Origin: Merdimmobilis hominis
GTDB lineage: Bacteria > Bacillota > Clostridia > Oscillospirales > Ruminococcaceae
DNA: 64,000 nucleotides
Assembly (NCBI RefSeq): GCF_900104615.1
Contig: NZ_LT629939.1
Location: 2,242,123 to 2,306,122, forward strand
Direction: 5' to 3'
Below the pieces are notes generated by a model, which saw only the letters and a program-made list of their open reading frames with translations, was not told the origin of the DNA and searched no databases. Below are positions 1 through 8,267 of the stretch, one piece after another. A program made the position numbers and the translations under genes. Positions within the stretch are counted from its first letter, which is position 1. Every line of letters begins with the position of its first letter.

Positions 1-597
1 ATGCTAGACGAGGGCCTTATTACCAAACCGGCAGATGTGAAGAAATACGGCGGCCTGATCAATCAGGAATCGGTGCGCCTATTGGGGATGATCAACGACC
101 TGCTGCGCCTCTCCCGCATTGAGGAAGGGGCGGGGGTCAGCCTTTCTAAAGTCAACTTGAGGGACTGCGCCCAGCGGGCGCAGCAACAGCTGGCCCGCCA
201 GATCGAGGAGCGCGGAGTGACTGTCACGGTGGAAGGGGACGCCGTCCTCCGGGCGGATGGCGGCTATCTGGATGAACTGGTCTTCAACCTGCTGGAAAAT
301 GCAGTCAAGTACAACAAAGCCGGCGGCCGGGTGGAGATCCAGCTGGGGACAGAAGGGCGGTCGGCCGTCCTCACGGTGAAGGATACCGGCGTGGGCATCC
401 CGGAAGGGGATCAGGCCCGGGTGTTTGAACGATTCTACCGGGTGGACCCCAGCCGCAGCAAGGACCGGGGCGGATCGGGCCTGGGGCTTGCCATTGTCAA
501 GCACATTGTGGAGCTGTTCGGCGGCGCCATCGACCTGCAAAGCCAGGTGGGGGAAGGCACCGAAATCACCGTCCGCATCCCCATCCGGGAGGAGTAG
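1..597 (+). CDS. Sensor histidine kinase, C-terminal part (5' end outside window)
   Basis: This is the C-terminal half of a membrane sensor histidine kinase of the PhoR/WalK type; the gene enters from the left edge, so position 1 is not a real start. Visible are the end of the dimerisation helices (LLRLSRIEEG) and a full HATPase_c domain: N box (NLLENAVKYN), G1 box (DTGVGIP), F box (FERFYRVD) and G2 box (GGSGLGLAIVKHIVE). The phospho-accepting histidine lies upstream of the window. The protein would autophosphorylate and pass the phosphate to a response regulator probably encoded just upstream. Its signal is unknown. Confidence 0.93.
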   Translation: MLDEGLITKPADVKKYGGLINQESVRLLGMINDLLRLSRIEEGAGVSLSKVNLRDCAQRAQQQLARQIEERGVTVTVEGDAVLRADGGYLDELVFNLLENAVKYNKAGGRVEIQLGTEGRSAVLTVKDTGVGIPEGDQARVFERFYRVDPSRSKDRGGSGLGLAIVKHIVELFGGAIDLQSQVGEGTEITVRIPIREE

Positions 598-723
598 CGG
601 TAATTCCCCTGTCCTAGGAAACTGGGGGGAAACCAGCAGTCGGCCGCTGGAAACCATTGGTCGGTTGCGCAATTGTCCTGGGAATGGTATGCTGTAGTCA
701 TCAAGCGGACGGAGGGCAATGGG

Positions 724-1131
724 ATGAACAACCAAACGATGGGAGCTATGGTTGCGGCGTTGCGCAAAGAAAAGGGAATGACCCAGGCAGATCTGGCGGC
801 CCGGATGGGGGTCACCGACAAGGCGGTCTCCAAATGGGAGAGGGACCTCTCCCTGCCGGATGTCCACTCCATCCCTAAGTTGGCCCAGGTTTTAGGGATC
901 TCGGTGGAGGAGCTGATGGGGAGCGCTGCGCCAAGCGGGGAGGGGAGGAAGCCCCTCCAGCCCCTGGTTCTCCTGGTGGTCAAAGCGGTCGCCTTGGCCA
1001 TGGGGGTCAGTGTCACAGTGCTGTCCATCCTGGGAAATCTCAGCATATCCACCGGGTTCATCCTATTGGGCATTGGCCTGACCTGCGTTGGCATCTGCCT
1101 TTTGCAGGAGAAAAACAGACCAGGGCAATAA
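724..1131 (+). CDS. XRE-family helix-turn-helix regulator with C-terminal membrane helices
   Basis: A 135-residue protein. Residues about 5-62 form a Cro/CI-type helix-turn-helix (MTQADLAARMGVTDKAVSKWERDLSLPD), a very common Clostridia type that reads ...TDKAVSKWE. Residues about 75-125 are hydrophobic and predict two membrane segments, so the DNA-binding head may be tethered to the membrane. The ATG at 724 is preferred because GGAGGG lies 9-14 bases upstream; a longer frame from 673 has no ribosome site. It stands alone after the kinase gene and is closed by the shared hairpin at 1153-1193. Target genes are unknown. Confidence 0.85.
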   Translation: MNNQTMGAMVAALRKEKGMTQADLAARMGVTDKAVSKWERDLSLPDVHSIPKLAQVLGISVEELMGSAAPSGEGRKPLQPLVLLVVKAVALAMGVSVTVLSILGNLSISTGFILLGIGLTCVGICLLQEKNRPGQ

Positions 1132-1152
1132 CTGAGTCTTACAAATCCATAC

Positions 1153-1193
1153 AAAAAAGGACCATCTTTCCCCCTAGGGAAAGATGGTCCTTT
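1153..1193. terminator. Bidirectional terminator between convergent genes
   Basis: A perfect 14-bp stem (GGACCATCTTTCCC and its complement) with a CCTA loop. On the minus strand it is followed by six T, so it best serves the GNAT/tdk unit and more weakly the XRE gene. Confidence 0.85.
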
Positions 1194-1210
1194 GCCATGT
1201 ATATGGGATT

Positions 1211-1681
1211 CTAGTTTTGTCCCAGGGGGAGGCGCATAGTGGTCATCACCGGGGAAAAGCCCTCCCGTTCGTAGAGTTCCGCTGCCCGAAGGTTGCTGTT
1301 GAGGACCCCCAATTCCAGATAGGCGTGGCCGCGTTTTTCACTCCAGCGGCGGGCGGCCCGGATCAACTGGGTGCCGATCCCTTGGCCCCGCTGGCTGGAT
1401 TCCACCACCAAATCCATGAGATAGCCGTAGGTGTGGGGCACCAGGCAGTCGTATGGGGCGGTGTGCATCTCGGTCAGCAGCACCAAGCCCAGGACCTCTT
1501 CCCCCTCCTTGGCGACCAATAGGGCGGAAAGGTCATGCTCCAGAATTTTCTCCAAAAATTCCTGGTTTTGATCCGTAGGCTGAAAATACGCAGGCTCTAA
1601 GAGGGCCATGCGGCAGAACAGCTCCCGGTATAGCAGGCGAACCCCCTCCAAATCCCCCTTTGTGGCGGCACAGATCTCCAT
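1211..1681 (-). CDS. GNAT-family N-acetyltransferase
   Basis: A 156-residue single-domain Gcn5-related acetyltransferase. The acetyl-CoA binding signature is QRGQGIG at about residues 95-101, preceded by the beta-4 strand (YLMDLVVESS) and followed by the motif B region (NLRAAELYEREGF). It would transfer acetyl from acetyl-CoA to an amine; the substrate cannot be read from sequence. It starts 15 bases after the tdk stop and is probably co-transcribed with tdk from upstream, ending at the hairpin at 1153-1193. Confidence 0.88.
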   Translation of the reverse strand: MEICAATKGDLEGVRLLYRELFCRMALLEPAYFQPTDQNQEFLEKILEHDLSALLVAKEGEEVLGLVLLTEMHTAPYDCLVPHTYGYLMDLVVESSQRGQGIGTQLIRAARRWSEKRGHAYLELGVLNSNLRAAELYEREGFSPVMTTMRLPLGQN

Positions 1682-1696
1682 GGGAAAACCCCTCCT

Positions 1697-2320
1697 CTAA
1701 TCCAGTTTGACCAGATTTTCTTTCACGACGCACAGGCGGCAGCGGGGCTCATAGGATTCGCTGTCCCCAATGACCACCAGCCGCTCATCCTCTTCCGTAC
1801 GGGAGATGGGCTTGCCGTCCACCAGCCGCTGGGTGTACATAGCGGGCCGGCCGCAGCATTTGCAGAAGGCGCTTTTGGTGACAATTTCATCGGAAAAGAG
1901 AAGCAGGGTGCCGATGCAGCCAAAAGGCCTGCCTAGGTAATCCAGGTTTAGACCCGCTACGATGACGTGTTTGCCCTCTTGGAGTAGAAGCTCTACAATC
2001 CCCACCAGCTCCTGGGAGAAGAACTGGGCCTCGTCAAAGGCGACCATATGGGCATCCTGGCAGGGGGCGAGGATCTCCCCAGGAATATCCACCTGGGAGA
2101 GGTCTTGGTGGATGGAATGGGCCTTCATCCGCAGCCCGATCCGGCTGACCACCTCATCGTCGCTAAACCGGTTGTCCAGCCGGGGCTTGAACACCTCCAC
2201 ATGTTTGTTTTGGTATTCCCTAGCCTGGAGGCAGCGTTTGATGAGCTCACCGCTTTTCTCTGAGAACATCGGACCAATGATTGTGGTCAAAAATCCAGCT
2301 TTTCCATCGTTGTACAACAA
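1697..2320 (-). CDS. tdk: Thymidine kinase
   Basis: ATP:thymidine 5'-phosphotransferase of the thymidine salvage pathway, cytoplasmic. Near the N terminus is a P-loop variant (GPMFSEKSGEL; the usual form is GPMFSGKSTEL), then the conserved DEAQFF motif, the lid region (GLNLDYLGRPFG) and C-terminal zinc ligands (CKCCG and CRLC). I start at a TTG at 2320, because AAGGAG lies at the right distance and the alternative GTG at 2383 has no ribosome site; this gives 207 residues, close to the family length. The P-loop carries Glu where Gly is normal, which may matter for ATP binding. First gene of a tdk-GNAT unit. Confidence 0.9.
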   Translation of the reverse strand: MLYNDGKAGFLTTIIGPMFSEKSGELIKRCLQAREYQNKHVEVFKPRLDNRFSDDEVVSRIGLRMKAHSIHQDLSQVDIPGEILAPCQDAHMVAFDEAQFFSQELVGIVELLLQEGKHVIVAGLNLDYLGRPFGCIGTLLLFSDEIVTKSAFCKCCGRPAMYTQRLVDGKPISRTEEDERLVVIGDSESYEPRCRLCVVKENLVKLD

Positions 2321-2426
2321 AACGTTTCTCTCCTTCTGGGAAAATCGGCAGGAATCCACTGCAAACTTCCTCCAGTTTACCACATTTTGCGGATGGAATC
2401 AATGACGGCGCCTTTGATCTGGATGG

Positions 2427-2460
2427 AAAAGAGGCACCCCCGAAATTTGGGAGCACCTCT
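2427..2460 (-). terminator. Terminator of the SDR gene
   Basis: On the minus strand GAGGTGCTCCC pairs with GGGGGTGCCTC around an AAATTTC loop and is followed by TTTT. It lies directly after the SDR stop at 2484. Confidence 0.8.
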
Positions 2461-2483
2461 TAATTGGAACAAAAAGAAGAAGG

Positions 2484-3254
2484 CTATGGCCGGCGGCCGC
2501 TTCCGCCTTGGAGGGAGATGGTTTCGCCAGTAATATAGGCGGCATCTTCAGAGGCGAGGAATACGCAGACTCGGCCGATATCGGTTTCCGGATCGCCGAA
2601 GCGCCCAAGGGGGATATCCGAGATGGTCTTTTCATACAAAGCGGGGTAAGCTTCTCTCCACTGCTCCAGACTCTTGGTCATGGCAAGAGGGGCGACAATG
2701 TTGACCCGGACGCCATCAGGGCCCCACTCTGCCGCAGCTACCCGGGAGAGACCGCGGATACCCTCTTTAGCCGCAGCATAGGAAGACTGGCCTACTTTTC
2801 CGACGATTCCGGCGCCGGAGGCAAAGTTGACCACAGAGCCTTTGCTCTCTTTGAGATAGGGGTAACAGGCTTTCATATAGAAGAAAGTGGCGTACAGGCC
2901 GGAGTAGATGGCCTGGTCAAAATCTTCCTTGGTGTGGTCCACCAGCAGGACGCCTGATTTGGAATTCTGAGCATTGTTGACCAAAGTGTCGATACGGCCG
3001 AAAGCCTCCATGGCTTTCTCTGCCACAAGCTGTGCAGAAGCCTCATCGCCGCCGTCGGCGACAACAGTCAGCACTTTGATGCCGTAGTCTTTCTCCAAGG
3101 AGTCTTTTGCCTTTTCCAAGGTGGAAGGGGTGCGCCCAGTCAGCACAAGGTTCGCTCCCTCTTTGGCGAATGCTGTGGCCACGCCAAAACCGATGCCTTT
3201 GCCTCCTCCGGTGATAATGACCGTTTTATTGTGCATTTTGCCTTTGCAATCCAT
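2484..3254 (-). CDS. SDR-family NAD(P)-dependent oxidoreductase (FabG-like)
   Basis: A 256-residue classical short-chain dehydrogenase/reductase. The cofactor motif TGGGKGIG is at about residues 15-22, NNAQN stands for the usual NNAG motif, the catalytic Ser is in NFASGAG and the Tyr/Lys pair in SYAAAKEG. The C-terminal substrate lid follows (MTKSLEQWREAYPALYEKTISDIPLGRFGDP) and the end (ITGETISLQGG) is typical of FabG-like enzymes. It probably interconverts a hydroxyl and a keto group with NAD(P)H; whether it serves fatty acid synthesis is doubtful because it is monocistronic and lies beside a transporter pair rather than fab genes. The substrate is unknown. Confidence 0.9.
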   Translation of the reverse strand: MDCKGKMHNKTVIITGGGKGIGFGVATAFAKEGANLVLTGRTPSTLEKAKDSLEKDYGIKVLTVVADGGDEASAQLVAEKAMEAFGRIDTLVNNAQNSKSGVLLVDHTKEDFDQAIYSGLYATFFYMKACYPYLKESKGSVVNFASGAGIVGKVGQSSYAAAKEGIRGLSRVAAAEWGPDGVRVNIVAPLAMTKSLEQWREAYPALYEKTISDIPLGRFGDPETDIGRVCVFLASEDAAYITGETISLQGGSGRRP

Positions 3255-3424
3255 AAATTCACATCCCTTTATTGGATAATATTTTTATTTGATTGTAGTG
3301 TACCATAAAAGTATAAATTTGAAAATAGATATTTCAAAAAAAAATTTAAAAACTCAGATTTTTATAGGAGCCTCTAAAAAAGAATCAGTATTATTGGTTA
3401 ATCTATTAACGCATAGGCGAAAAT

Positions 3425-3460
3425 AAAAAACCGGCCTTCCAACAGAAAGCCGGTTTTTGG
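3425..3460 (-). terminator. Terminator of the DUF5058 operon
   Basis: On the minus strand AACCGGC and GCCGGTT pair around a 13-base loop, followed by a T-run (GTTTTTTATTTT), right after the stop at 3473. Confidence 0.8.
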
Positions 3461-3472
3461 AAAAGCAGAAAC

Positions 3473-4195
3473 TTAATCTTTTTTGATGGGGGTGACTTTG
3501 ATCCAGCCTTTTTTGAAGAAGATATAGGCGCTCAGCAGGGTCAGAGGGATACAAGCCAACAGGGCAAAACCTTCTTTACCTTTGATGGGGTGAATCAGGT
3601 AGTTAAACAGAATGATGGCGATCAGAGGAGGAACCATAGCCAGAGGCTTATTCTGAATCATATAGTCACCGGATTTTTTACCCATAATAGTACCGACAAC
3701 CAAGCTGCCGAACAGAGCGGGAAGCATATAGGCAGTAGCGGTTTTTACCATGGGATGAGTCAGAATGGGCTGCAGGGGAGTCAACAGGACAACGCCCAAG
3801 GCGACAACGATCATAGTGACCATAGAGGAAACGGCAACACCGATGCAGGAGACAGCGTCGCCAAGGTCAGTGCCCTGGGAAGCGCCAGTCAGATCCAGAG
3901 CATTGAGCACGCAGGGGATCTTCAGGTTCTGCACGTTACCGGTAATAAAGCAGATGTAGCAGGAAGAACCCAGCATGGGGGTGAAGCTGATAACCTCCGA
4001 AAGGGCGGTGGGCACATACATCGTCAGAAGGCCCATGGCGCCAACGACTACTTGGTTGAAGCTGGGCATAATGTCATAAATGGCGCACAAAACCAGGGGA
4101 ATGCCAAGCATAAAGGCGATGGCGATAACGGTGCCGATACGGCCGATATTATGGGCTGTATTTACATATTCACTAACACCAGGATGTTTGCTCAT
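3473..4195 (-). CDS. Polytopic membrane protein, partner of DUF5058 protein
   Basis: A 240-residue hydrophobic protein with about six predicted membrane segments and a short basic C terminus (FFKKGWIKVTPIKKD). It follows the DUF5058 gene by 15 bases and has a strong AAGGAGG ribosome site, so the two are probably translated together and may form a heteromeric transporter. I recognise no catalytic motif. Such pairs occur in Clostridia next to peptidase or amidohydrolase genes, and two M20 genes lie elsewhere in this window, but a transport substrate is not shown by the sequence. Confidence 0.72.
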   Translation of the reverse strand: MSKHPGVSEYVNTAHNIGRIGTVIAIAFMLGIPLVLCAIYDIMPSFNQVVVGAMGLLTMYVPTALSEVISFTPMLGSSCYICFITGNVQNLKIPCVLNALDLTGASQGTDLGDAVSCIGVAVSSMVTMIVVALGVVLLTPLQPILTHPMVKTATAYMLPALFGSLVVGTIMGKKSGDYMIQNKPLAMVPPLIAIILFNYLIHPIKGKEGFALLACIPLTLLSAYIFFKKGWIKVTPIKKD

Positions 4196-4210
4196 TGTTC
4201 ACTTACCTCC

Positions 4211-4933
4211 TTAACCCAAAAGGTTGGTCCACAGAATAGCGCTCGCCATACCGACAATCAGCGAGTCAGCCATAGTGAAGTTGCTCAGCCAACGGATGCC
4301 GTACTTTTTGACAGCCCAGTTGTGCAGGTAGGTACACAAAGCCGAGGTTAACAGGGTAGCAGTGGCGACCGAACCCATGAAGATGCTTCGGGCAGGCAGG
4401 AATACAGAGTGCATAGCCATGGTGAAGCAAGCCATCATCAGCGCGCCCCACTCACCGTTGGATGCGCTGTATTCCATGGTGCTGAGGTGGATTTTCTTAC
4501 CAATGAACAAGCAGCCCACAACGCCGCCGATGATGCCGATACTCATAGAGAGCATAACCGAACCGACAACCGATACGTCGTTGGCGGCGACCAGGGCAGC
4601 CAGGGAGTCATACCCGGCGCCGATGGCGGCCATATCTGCAGCGACCAATTCGTAACTCACCGAACCGATGACCGACAGACGGAACCAGGACCACGGAACG
4701 CCCAAAACGGTGGACAGGGAGAACAGGCCGATGACAACAGACAGAGAGGGGATGATGGTGTAAATTGTGGAAGATTTCACAATATCCATCAACTGGCTTT
4801 TCGTCATTCCCAAAGACAAGCAGTGTTTCCATGCACGCTGCATCATAAACACGCACATCAGGAATACATAGCCCAAGCCAATCATTACCATTATGTAAAG
4901 CGGCTTGCTGTTCATTACTTCTAAGAATCCCAT
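4211..4933 (-). CDS. DUF5058 family membrane protein
   Basis: A 240-residue integral membrane protein resembling the DUF5058 family: the first helix ends at residue about 30, followed by a cytoplasmic stretch (MQRAWKHCLSLGMTKSQLMDIVKSS) and five or six more helices with many small residues. The ATG at 4933 has AAGGAGATG upstream. It is first in a two-gene operon with the hydrophobic protein at 3473-4195. The family has no assigned biochemical role that I can state; a transporter or channel half is the likeliest guess from its topology. Confidence 0.75.
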   Translation of the reverse strand: MGFLEVMNSKPLYIMVMIGLGYVFLMCVFMMQRAWKHCLSLGMTKSQLMDIVKSSTIYTIIPSLSVVIGLFSLSTVLGVPWSWFRLSVIGSVSYELVAADMAAIGAGYDSLAALVAANDVSVVGSVMLSMSIGIIGGVVGCLFIGKKIHLSTMEYSASNGEWGALMMACFTMAMHSVFLPARSIFMGSVATATLLTSALCTYLHNWAVKKYGIRWLSNFTMADSLIVGMASAILWTNLLG

Positions 4934-5419
4934 TACAATTCATCTCCTTACTGATTAAATGCCTCTCTTCGATAGCTGGATTGTAAAGCTTGGATCCCCC
5001 TTTCTCCCTTGGCCTCATTGGCGTAAAGAAATATTTTCACACTAATAACAATTTACCTTATTGTAGCATGTTTTTTTTGGAATGGGTAGTATTTATTGAA
5101 AAAAAATAGCTTCTGATCCATTTTTTATAGATTCTGACAATAATTTCAAAATAAATCGTTATTAGTTTACAAATACTTCATACTTTTCTCCGCCCACAGA
5201 GGGTGAAGAATGAGAAAAATTTCTCAATATGGGAATGTTGTCCGAAAATTAGGAATGGGGACTGGCACTTTTACAGAAACTTTTGGACAGGATGCTGCAA
5301 ATATTGCATTGAGAATCAGAAAATAGTTACAGACAAGCACAGGCCCCATCCTTGTTTTACCTGAAACCATCTGTTGATCCGGTTAAGCGGGACATATGTA
5401 GGCTCCTACAGGTAAAGGG
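4934..5419. other. Long AT-rich intergenic region
   Basis: About 490 bases without a credible gene between the DUF5058 operon and the ABC operon terminator, both on the minus strand. It is visibly more AT-rich than the neighbours and must hold the promoter of the DUF5058 operon. TTTACCTG near 5402-5417 and CAGGTAAA near 5355-5365 could pair on the minus strand, but I find no known riboswitch core. Confidence 0.5.
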
Positions 5420-5421
5420 AA

Positions 5422-5461
5422 TGAAAAAATCCCCCTGCGCCGTAGCACAAGGGGATTTTCT
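5422..5461 (-). terminator. Terminator of the ABC importer operon
   Basis: AAAATCCCC pairs with GGGGATTTT around a 16-base loop; on the minus strand a run of T follows, just after the stop at 5475. Confidence 0.8.
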
Positions 5462-5474
5462 GCAAGAGGGTATT

Positions 5475-6506
5475 TTATTTGCCGAGGGCCTCTACCGCAG
5501 CCTTGGCAAAACAGTTGTTGACAACTTTGTCATAGGAAGCTTTCTGGTCCAGTTCCCCAGCGGAGGTCATCACCGTCTGGAGCAGGTCGAAGGAGCTCTC
5601 CTTCATGATGGGATCAGTGCTCCAGGCGCCAATCTCCTGGTACCGGCGGGCCACGGTGGCCAAAAGGGATTCGTCGGTGTCGGGGAAGGAGGGGGCGATG
5701 GCTTTGGCGATCTCCTCCGGGGTGTGGGTGGCAACCCACTGCTGCCCTTTGTAAATGGCGTTGGTGAAATGTTGGATTAGGGCAGGGTCTTTCTCGATCA
5801 GCTCTTTGCTGGCAAAGTAGGCGGTGTAGGGGATCTCACCAGCCTCTTCGCCCACCGAGGCGACGATGTAACCTTTGCCTTCCGCCTCAATCATCGAGGC
5901 AGTGGGTTCGAACATGGTGACATAGTCGCCAGTGCCCGCGGTGAAGGCGCCGGTCATAGCTTCGAACTTGATGCTGTCGTCAAAGATGACGTCCTCACCG
6001 GGGGTGAGGCCCTTGCTCTTCACCACATATTCCAGAGCCATGTAGGGGACACCGCCCTTCCGTCCGGGTAGGATGGTTTTTCCCTCCAGCTGGCTCCAGT
6101 CAAAATCCGGCTCCGGCTGCCGGCCCACCAGGAAGGAACCATCCCGCTGGGTCAGCTGGGCGAACACCTGGGGGTGGTTTTCCCGGCCTTCGTTGACCAC
6201 ATAGATGGTGGCTTCCGGCCCGGCAAAGCCGATGTCGATATGTCCAGACAGCACCGCCGACATGACTTTATCGGCACCCTGGCCGTTGGAAAGCTCGATT
6301 TCAATGCCCTCTTCTTCAAAGAAGCCCAGGTTGATGGCCGCGTATTGGGGGGCGTAGAACACCGAGTGGGTCACCTCGCTGACTGTGACCTTGGTCAGAG
6401 GGGTTTCGGTTTCAGATGGCTGCTGGGAACATCCCATCATGGACGCTCCTACAAAGGCGGCTGCCAGCAGCATTGCCAGAGGTTTTTTGAACTGTTTCAA
6501 CTGCAA
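5475..6506 (-). CDS. ABC transporter substrate-binding lipoprotein (NMT1/SsuA-like)
   Basis: A 343-residue exported lipoprotein. The N terminus is a lipoprotein signal (LLAAAFVGASMMGC, lipid anchor Cys about 26). The mature part matches the NMT1/THI5-like or SsuA/TauA fold: VFYAPQYAAINLGFFEEEGI, then GADKVMSAVLSGHIDIGFAGPEA, GRKGGVPYMALEYVVKSKGL and EPTASMIE. The start is a TTG at 6506 with GGGAG upstream. It is the last gene of ATPase-permease-binding protein, transcribed from about 8100. The family carries sulfonates, nitrate, pyrimidine thiamin precursors or riboflavin-like compounds. No TPP or other riboswitch core is visible upstream, so the ligand stays open. Confidence 0.88.
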   Translation of the reverse strand: MQLKQFKKPLAMLLAAAFVGASMMGCSQQPSETETPLTKVTVSEVTHSVFYAPQYAAINLGFFEEEGIEIELSNGQGADKVMSAVLSGHIDIGFAGPEATIYVVNEGRENHPQVFAQLTQRDGSFLVGRQPEPDFDWSQLEGKTILPGRKGGVPYMALEYVVKSKGLTPGEDVIFDDSIKFEAMTGAFTAGTGDYVTMFEPTASMIEAEGKGYIVASVGEEAGEIPYTAYFASKELIEKDPALIQHFTNAIYKGQQWVATHTPEEIAKAIAPSFPDTDESLLATVARRYQEIGAWSTDPIMKESSFDLLQTVMTSAGELDQKASYDKVVNNCFAKAAVEALGK

Positions 6507-6524
6507 AACTCCCTTCGGTTGGAA

Positions 6525-7343
6525 TCAGCCCAGGTGGCTGATTCGTTTGGATACATATTTTTCAAGGATTACCACCGCTTGGTAGAGGACGGCGGCCATC
6601 ACTGCCAAAATAATGACGCTGGTCATCACAAGATCCAGCTTGAACACCTGCCCGCCGTAGACGATCAGGTACCCCAGCCCCGCTTTGGAGACTAGGAACT
6701 CCCCAGCGATGACCCCTACCAGCGACAGGCCGATGTTGATCTTTAGGGAATTGAAAAGGGTGGTCAGATTGGAGGGAAAGACGATCTTCTGCAAAATTTG
6801 CATCCGGCTGGCCCCGAAGGTGCGGGCCATTTTGATCTTTTCTGGGTCGGTGGCGAGAAAGCCATTGAGCATTTCCAGCACGGTTACGATCAGCGAGATG
6901 GCCAGGGCCATGACGATGATGGCTTGGGTACCCGCCCCCACCCAGATGATGATCACTGGGCCCAAGGCGATTTTTGGCAGGCTGTTGAGCACCACCAGAT
7001 AGGGTTCCATCACTTGGGAGAGGAAATCCGACCACCACAGGGCAACGGCCAATAAAGTGCCTCCGCAGGCCCCCAACAGGAAGCCGGTGAGGGTCTCATA
7101 ACAGGTGACCCCCAGGTGAAGGGGCAGGTCGTTGGCGGAGAGGTTCAAAAAGGTTTTGACGATCCGGCTGGGCTGGCTCATGAGGAAGCTGTCGATGACG
7201 CCCAGGTTTGCGAGGATCTCCCAGCTGGCAATGAGCGCTGCCAGGATAAAAATCTGGGTGAAGAGGACCGACGTCTTGCGGATTTTTTTCTTCTTAAGAT
7301 ACTCCCTGCGCTCTTTGGAGAGTGTGGCGTTAGACATGGACAT
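6525..7343 (-). CDS. ABC transporter permease (SsuC/TauC type)
   Basis: A 272-residue BPD_transp_1 permease. After a basic cytoplasmic N terminus (RREYLKKKKIRKTS) come six predicted membrane helices. The EAA loop that contacts the ATPase is present (EKIKMARTFGASRMQILQKIVFPS). The start codon lies inside the ATPase gene (14-base overlap), which indicates translational coupling; ATG at 7343 or 7337 are both possible. It forms the channel of the importer with the lipoprotein at 5475 and the ATPase at 7330. Confidence 0.9.
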   Translation of the reverse strand: MSMSNATLSKERREYLKKKKIRKTSVLFTQIFILAALIASWEILANLGVIDSFLMSQPSRIVKTFLNLSANDLPLHLGVTCYETLTGFLLGACGGTLLAVALWWSDFLSQVMEPYLVVLNSLPKIALGPVIIIWVGAGTQAIIVMALAISLIVTVLEMLNGFLATDPEKIKMARTFGASRMQILQKIVFPSNLTTLFNSLKINIGLSLVGVIAGEFLVSKAGLGYLIVYGGQVFKLDLVMTSVIILAVMAAVLYQAVVILEKYVSKRISHLG

Positions 7344-8094
7344 CAAGCTCTTTCCAGATTAAATTGAAGTATTGGTTGAATTTTGGGTCGTCCCGGCAGG
7401 CCAGGGGGGAACGGTTGGGGCCGAAATCAATGGCGTGGATGTTTTTAATTTTTGCCGGACGCCTAGTCAGAACAAGAACCCGGTCGGACATACTGATGCT
7501 CTCCGGGATGTCATGGGTCACCATGATAGCGGTGATATTCTCCCCCTTTAAAATGCGGTAGACATCATCGGTCACCGCCAGGCGGGTTTGGTAATCCAAA
7601 GCGGAGAAAGCTTCATCCAGCAGAAGGAGCCGGGGCCGGGTGGCCAAGGTGCGGATCAGCGCAGCCCGCTGGCGCATCCCGCCGGAGAGCTGGGCTGGGT
7701 ATTTGTCCCGGAATTCCCACAAACCATAGGTTTTCAAAAGCTCCTCGGCATAGGCTACCGATTCTTTATCCAGTTGATGCTGAATTTCCAGGCCCAACAG
7801 GACGTTTTTATAAATGGTCCGCCAGTCCAGCAGGTTATCCCGCTGAAGCATATATCCCACGTTGGGGTTGATCCCATCCACCGGTTTGCCCGCCAGGGTC
7901 ACGGTGCCGTGGGTGGGGGTGAGAAGACCCGAGAGAATGGACAACAGGGTGGATTTGCCGCAGCCGCTAGGGCCGACGACACTGATAAATTCGCCTTGCT
8001 GCACGGTAAAACTCAGGTCGTCAATGGCGGTTATCTCTCCGTTGGCGGCCTGATACTTTCCTACTATTTTATCGACTTTGAGTATTTCCTGCAT
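7330..8094 (-). CDS. ABC transporter ATP-binding protein (SsuB/TauB type)
   Basis: A 254-residue ATPase with every expected motif: Walker A GPSGCGKS, Q-loop (GYMLQRDNLLDW), signature LSGGMRQR, Walker B LLLLDEAFSALD and the switch histidine (IMVTHD). The Q-loop and DLLDWRTIYKNV pattern are typical of the nitrate/sulfonate/taurine subgroup. I start at the ATG at 8094, six bases after GAGGTG; ATG 8100 touches the ribosome site. It is first in the three-gene importer operon. A CACCTGG/CCAGGTG hairpin sits directly upstream of the ribosome site and could affect translation. Confidence 0.92.
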   Translation of the reverse strand: MQEILKVDKIVGKYQAANGEITAIDDLSFTVQQGEFISVVGPSGCGKSTLLSILSGLLTPTHGTVTLAGKPVDGINPNVGYMLQRDNLLDWRTIYKNVLLGLEIQHQLDKESVAYAEELLKTYGLWEFRDKYPAQLSGGMRQRAALIRTLATRPRLLLLDEAFSALDYQTRLAVTDDVYRILKGENITAIMVTHDIPESISMSDRVLVLTRRPAKIKNIHAIDFGPNRSPLACRDDPKFNQYFNLIWKELDVHV

Positions 8095-8245
8095 TTGCAT
8101 CACCTCGCTGTGTCACCTGGGAGGAAACCAGGTGTTTGCTACCATTGGTATGCCAAAATGGAAAGATGGGTGCATAGGGAATGTGGCTTACCGGCTATCC
8201 TATGCCGGGGGGAAGGGAAGAGTTCACCCCGCTGCCGGGCAGCAA

Positions 8246-8267
8246 AAAAGGGAGCCGAAGCTCCCGA
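8246..8267 (-). terminator. Terminator of the alpha-CTD-like regulator gene
   Basis: On the minus strand GGGAGC-TTCG-GCTCCC is followed by TTTTTT; it includes the end of the coding region at 8268. Confidence 0.85.

Noticed and set aside
8100..8245. TPP or other thiamin riboswitch upstream of the ABC importer
   Set aside because: None of the conserved TPP core sequences are present; only a simple CACCTGG hairpin is seen.
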